From Prochloron sp. SP5CPC1 (GTDB lineage Bacteria > Cyanobacteriota > Cyanobacteriia > Cyanobacteriales > Prochloraceae): a DNA stretch of 16,730 nt. The notes under the pieces were generated by a model. That model was not told the DNA's origin. It saw nothing but the letters and a program-made list of their open reading frames with translations, and made no database searches. The stretch covers positions 1 to 16,730 of the forward strand of contig JACONB010000109.1 of the NCBI GenBank assembly GCA_014323965.1. The letters are read 5' to 3'. This document shows, piece after piece, positions 14,495 to 16,730 of this stretch. The number at the start of each line of letters is the position of its first letter. The stretch's first letter is position 1. A program made the position numbers and the translations under genes.

Positions 14495-14590
14495 ATGGCG
14501 AGCAATGAACTATTAATGTTGGTAGTTTTACTAATTCCCGGTATTTTACTGTCTGTACTGATTATGGTTACCTTTGCCGAAGGAGGCTAG
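14495..14590 (+). CDS. 31-aa single-span membrane protein, unrecognised
   Basis: Short ORF starting MASNELLMLVVLLIPGILLS and ending VLIMVTFAEGG. It has one hydrophobic segment (residues 6-26) with a Pro-Gly kink, a short charged N-terminus and a Gly-Gly end. It resembles in form the small photosynthetic-complex subunits (PetN, PsbM, PsaM, NdhP/Q class), but I cannot match it to any of them. An agagaga stretch 15-20 nt upstream could serve ribosome binding. A longer frame from 14384 exists, but its N-terminal part does not look like protein. It is 118 bp after pxcA on the same strand and is followed 6 bp later by a strong GC hairpin, so it may be its own or a read-through transcript. Confidence 0.6.
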   Translation: MASNELLMLVVLLIPGILLSVLIMVTFAEGG

Positions 14591-14595
14591 GAGTA

Positions 14596-14616
14596 GGGGC
14601 GGGGTCTTCCCGCCCC
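14596..14616. terminator. GC-rich hairpin after the 31-aa gene
   Basis: GGGGCGGG - GTCTT - CCCGCCCC, a perfect 8-bp stem, immediately downstream of the stop codon at 14590. There is no T tract, so it is either a factor-assisted or non-canonical terminator, or a dispersed GC palindrome. Confidence 0.5.
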
Positions 14617-14657
14617 GCCTCACGTGCGCCCTTGGCAGCGCCACCTGAAAATAATTG

Positions 14658-14939
14658 CTACCAGTTCTTTGAATCACCAATAATCCAATCGTGATCCCTT
14701 GGATCAAGATTTATTGACTCTAAACTTTTCCACCCAGCTTGCCAGATATTTTGGTCTTTGAGCTGTCGGGCATTAATCCAAAAGCGAACTGTAGGCTCCA
14801 GGGAGGCAACCATTTCAGCAAAGACCCATTTGTCTTGATTTTGACGATTAACCACTTGGAAATGTCGCCAACCCCAAGTTTCTTGTCTTGCTGTCCATTT
14901 AGAACCAACGAGATAGGGTAATTTTGTTTTTTTTGCCAT
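14658..14939 (-). CDS. Trp-rich small conserved protein (TIGR02450 family)
   Basis: A 93-aa protein from the ATG at 14939 (MAKKTKLPYLVGSKWTARQE), preceded by gggaagg. An ATG five codons further up (14954) has no ribosome binding site. Seven or more Trp residues are spread through it (GSKWTA, WGWRHF, DKWVFAEM, VRFWINARQL, IWQAGWK, DHDWIIGD). The KWTA...HF.VV pattern identifies the TIGR02450/DUF2389 Trp-rich family, conserved in cyanobacteria, proteobacteria and some algae, with unknown function. No signal or membrane segment. It is transcribed away from the polysaccharide-export gene, with about 87 bp between starts. Confidence 0.8.
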   Translation of the reverse strand: MAKKTKLPYLVGSKWTARQETWGWRHFQVVNRQNQDKWVFAEMVASLEPTVRFWINARQLKDQNIWQAGWKSLESINLDPRDHDWIIGDSKNW

Positions 14940-14969
14940 TGCCTTCCCTAGCATACAGTATACTGGATA

Positions 14970-14999
14970 TTGACGTCAAGATGGAAGTTGTGATATAAT
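14970..14999 (+). promoter_or_regulatory. Sigma70-type promoter of the export gene
   Basis: TTGACG (14970-14975) and TATAAT (14994-14999) with an 18-bp spacer, 27 bp before the ATG at 15027. The -10 is embedded in a perfect palindrome GATATAATTATATC (14992-15005), and the -35 overlaps the palindrome TGACGTCA (14971-14978). Either may be a repressor site. Confidence 0.7.
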
Positions 15000-15026
15000 T
15001 ATATCTATTGTAGCAATTAAAACATA

Positions 15027-16730
15027 ATGAACACTTGGTTGAGTAAAAGGCGCCATGGTAAGAGCTTTGCTGCCATTAGCATGGCAGGGTTATTATTATG
15101 GGGAGTGGCTGAGTCGTCCGTTTCAGCCCTCCCCTCTCCTGGAAAGCTGTCTAAGAATGGAGATTTTTATCTAGCAGCAGTAGAAACAACTTATACCCTA
15201 GGTCCGGGGGATCGCCTGCGGATTGACATTTTTAATGTCCCTGAGTATAGTGGGGACTATGTAGTCTTGGTGGATGGAACCCTCACCTTACCAATCCTGG
15301 GAAGCATTCAAGTAGTGGGGCTAACGATCACAGAACTCACTCAATTCATTTCACGAGCTTACGGAGAATATATTAGACGTCCCATCACGTCGGTACGCCT
15401 TGTAGCGCCCCGTCCTCTCAAAATCGCTATTGCCGGGGAAATTAATAGTCCGGGTACTTACACGGTGAACCTGGGTACTCAACAGCAATACCCGTCAGTG
15501 AGCGATTTAATTAGATTATCCGGTGGGTTCACCACAGTAGCAGATACTTCCCAGATTCAAATCCGTCGTAACCTCCAGGGAGAGGAACGAGTTTTTACAG
15601 TGGATTTCTTGTCATTGCTGCGGTCTGGCAACCTCAGTCAAGATATTACCCTTAGGGACGGAGACAGAATTTACATTCCCACTAAAACAAATCTGGATAC
15701 GTCGGAAGTAGACTTCCTTACTAAGACCAGCCCAGGTACCCGGGCAAACCAGATTCTCAATATAGCAGTGGTGGGTGAAGTTTTGCGTCCGGGAGCCTAC
15801 AGAATTGCTCCACAAGGTGCTGGTAGCAACGGGGGAGGACAACCACCTCGGTTGACAGACGCAATTTCTACCGCGGGGGGAATCAAACCTTTAGCTAATA
15901 TTAACAGGGTTCAAGTGCGCCGCAAAACCCGCAGTGGCTTGAAAGAAACTATCCAGATAGACTTGTCGGAACTTATCCAAGAGGGAGATCTAGATCGGGA
16001 TTTAATTTTACAGGATGGAGACACCATTGTGGTGCCCACCAACGAAGATTTTGCCGTGGCTGACACTCGCATTTTAACTGATCCCACCATTGGGATCCAG
16101 GCTCAATCCATCAATATCCTGGTAACAGGTGAAGTTTTTCGTCCCGGTTCCTACGAAGTTAGCGGAATCAATAGGACGGGAGGTAATAATAACAATAACA
16201 ATAATGTTGGTGGGAGACTTCCCCGACTAACCCAGGCAATTGCCACCGCAGGAGGAATCAAGCCTTTGGCGGATATTCGCAACATCAAAGTAACCCGAGT
16301 CGCCAGTAGTGGGGAAGAAAAAACAGTTGATGTTTCCCTATGGCAACTGTTGCAGCAGGGAGATATCAATCAAGATTTAATCTTACAAGATGGGGATCGG
16401 ATTTTCATTGCTACTGCTGAAGATCTGGACTCGGAAGAGGCAGTATTTCTGGCTGAAGCTAACTTTTCTCCTGAAAATATTAACGTGAATGTAGTGGGGG
16501 AAGTGAGACGTCCCGGTAGGGTACAAGTTCCTTCCAATACGCCTTTGAATCAAGCTCTGCTAAGTGCAGGAGGCTTCGAACGGCGACGGGCAAAGACAAG
16601 TTCCGTGGAGTTAATTCGGCTCAATCCCAACGGTACTGTTAGCAGACGTCCAATTAAAATCGATTTTACAGCGGGCATTAATGAGGAAAATAATCCGACT
16701 CTACGTAATAATGATGTAATTGTCGTCAAA
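15027..16730 (+). CDS. Polysaccharide biosynthesis/export protein (Wza-like, multi-SLBB), 3' end outside window
   Basis: At least 568 codons, open to the window end. An N-terminal hydrophobic stretch (FAAISMAGLLLWGVAESSVSA) looks like a signal peptide; no lipobox Cys is seen. Next is a Poly_export domain (YTLGPGDRLRIDIFNVPEYS...VDGTLTLPILGSI). Then come SLBB-type repeats, each starting with a GEV/GEI...PG motif: IAGEINSPGTY, VVGEVLRPGAY, VTGEVFRPGSY, VVGEVRRPGRV. The repeats carry DGDxIxxP ends. The second and third copies are close paralogues (AGGIKPLA, DLILQDGD in both). The third carries a seven-Asn run (NNNNNNN). It likely forms the outer-membrane or periplasmic channel for exopolysaccharide or sheath export in a Wzx/Wzy-type or ABC system. 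Polar Asn/Gly linkers vary between repeats. Confidence 0.88.
   Translation, partial: MNTWLSKRRHGKSFAAISMAGLLLWGVAESSVSALPSPGKLSKNGDFYLAAVETTYTLGPGDRLRIDIFNVPEYSGDYVVLVDGTLTLPILGSIQVVGLTITELTQFISRAYGEYIRRPITSVRLVAPRPLKIAIAGEINSPGTYTVNLGTQQQYPSVSDLIRLSGGFTTVADTSQIQIRRNLQGEERVFTVDFLSLLRSGNLSQDITLRDGDRIYIPTKTNLDTSEVDFLTKTSPGTRANQILNIAVVGEVLRPGAYRIAPQGAGSNGGGQPPRLTDAISTAGGIKPLANINRVQVRRKTRSGLKETIQIDLSELIQEGDLDRDLILQDGDTIVVPTNEDFAVADTRILTDPTIGIQAQSINILVTGEVFRPGSYEVSGINRTGGNNNNNNNVGGRLPRLTQAIATAGGIKPLADIRNIKVTRVASSGEEKTVDVSLWQLLQQGDINQDLILQDGDRIFIATAEDLDSEEAVFLAEANFSPENINVNVVGEVRRPGRVQVPSNTPLNQALLSAGGFERRRAKTSSVELIRLNPNGTVSRRPIKIDFTAGINEENNPTLRNNDVIVVK

Overview
The window looks like a filamentous cyanobacterium. 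HIP1 octamers (GCGATCGC) occur at 2992-2999, 4579-4586 and 13261-13268. The genes are cyanobacterial types: pxcA/cotA, a three-histidine DpsA, a thioredoxin-fold [2Fe-2S] protein, Uma2 and DUF2887 nucleases, a DUF6887/DUF6888 pair and a Trp-rich TIGR02450 protein. No tRNA, rRNA or CRISPR array was seen.

Layout. 1-2314: a DUF2887 (Rpn/PD-(D/E)XK) nuclease on +. Then, on the minus strand, a frameshifted DUF6888 gene overlapping a tiny DUF6887 gene, and a FutC/FbpC-type ferric-iron ABC ATPase. 2315-5053: a divergent squalene/phytoene-synthase-like enzyme with an altered second Asp-rich motif, an 86-aa conserved cyanobacterial protein, a [2Fe-2S] protein and a convergent DpsA. FutC-like, [2Fe-2S] and DpsA give this part a loose iron-handling theme.

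5054-10802 is the most unusual part. It holds the 3' part of a Uma2-type gene (5054-5659) preceded by two nested group II introns, all on the minus strand. The outer intron (B) runs from 10802 to 5660. The inner intron (A) runs from 8448 to 5849 and sits inside B's HNH-endonuclease codons. Removing A (2600 nt, starts GTGCG, ends AT) rejoins B's HNH reading frame exactly; without A, B is 2543 nt, nearly the same size. Both intron-encoded reverse transcriptases are dead, but through different deletions: A lacks RT motif A, B lacks the maturase (X) region. Several host-type palindromic mini-repeats have also landed inside both introns. The 5' exon next to intron B shows no Uma2 N-terminus, so the locus seems to have been rearranged after insertion.

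10920-16730: an SF1-like ATPase (minus strand), then pxcA and an unrecognised 31-aa single-membrane-span protein on +. A GC-rich hairpin follows, then a Trp-rich small protein (minus). A strong sigma70-type promoter drives a polysaccharide-export (Wza-like, multi-SLBB) gene that runs off the window end.
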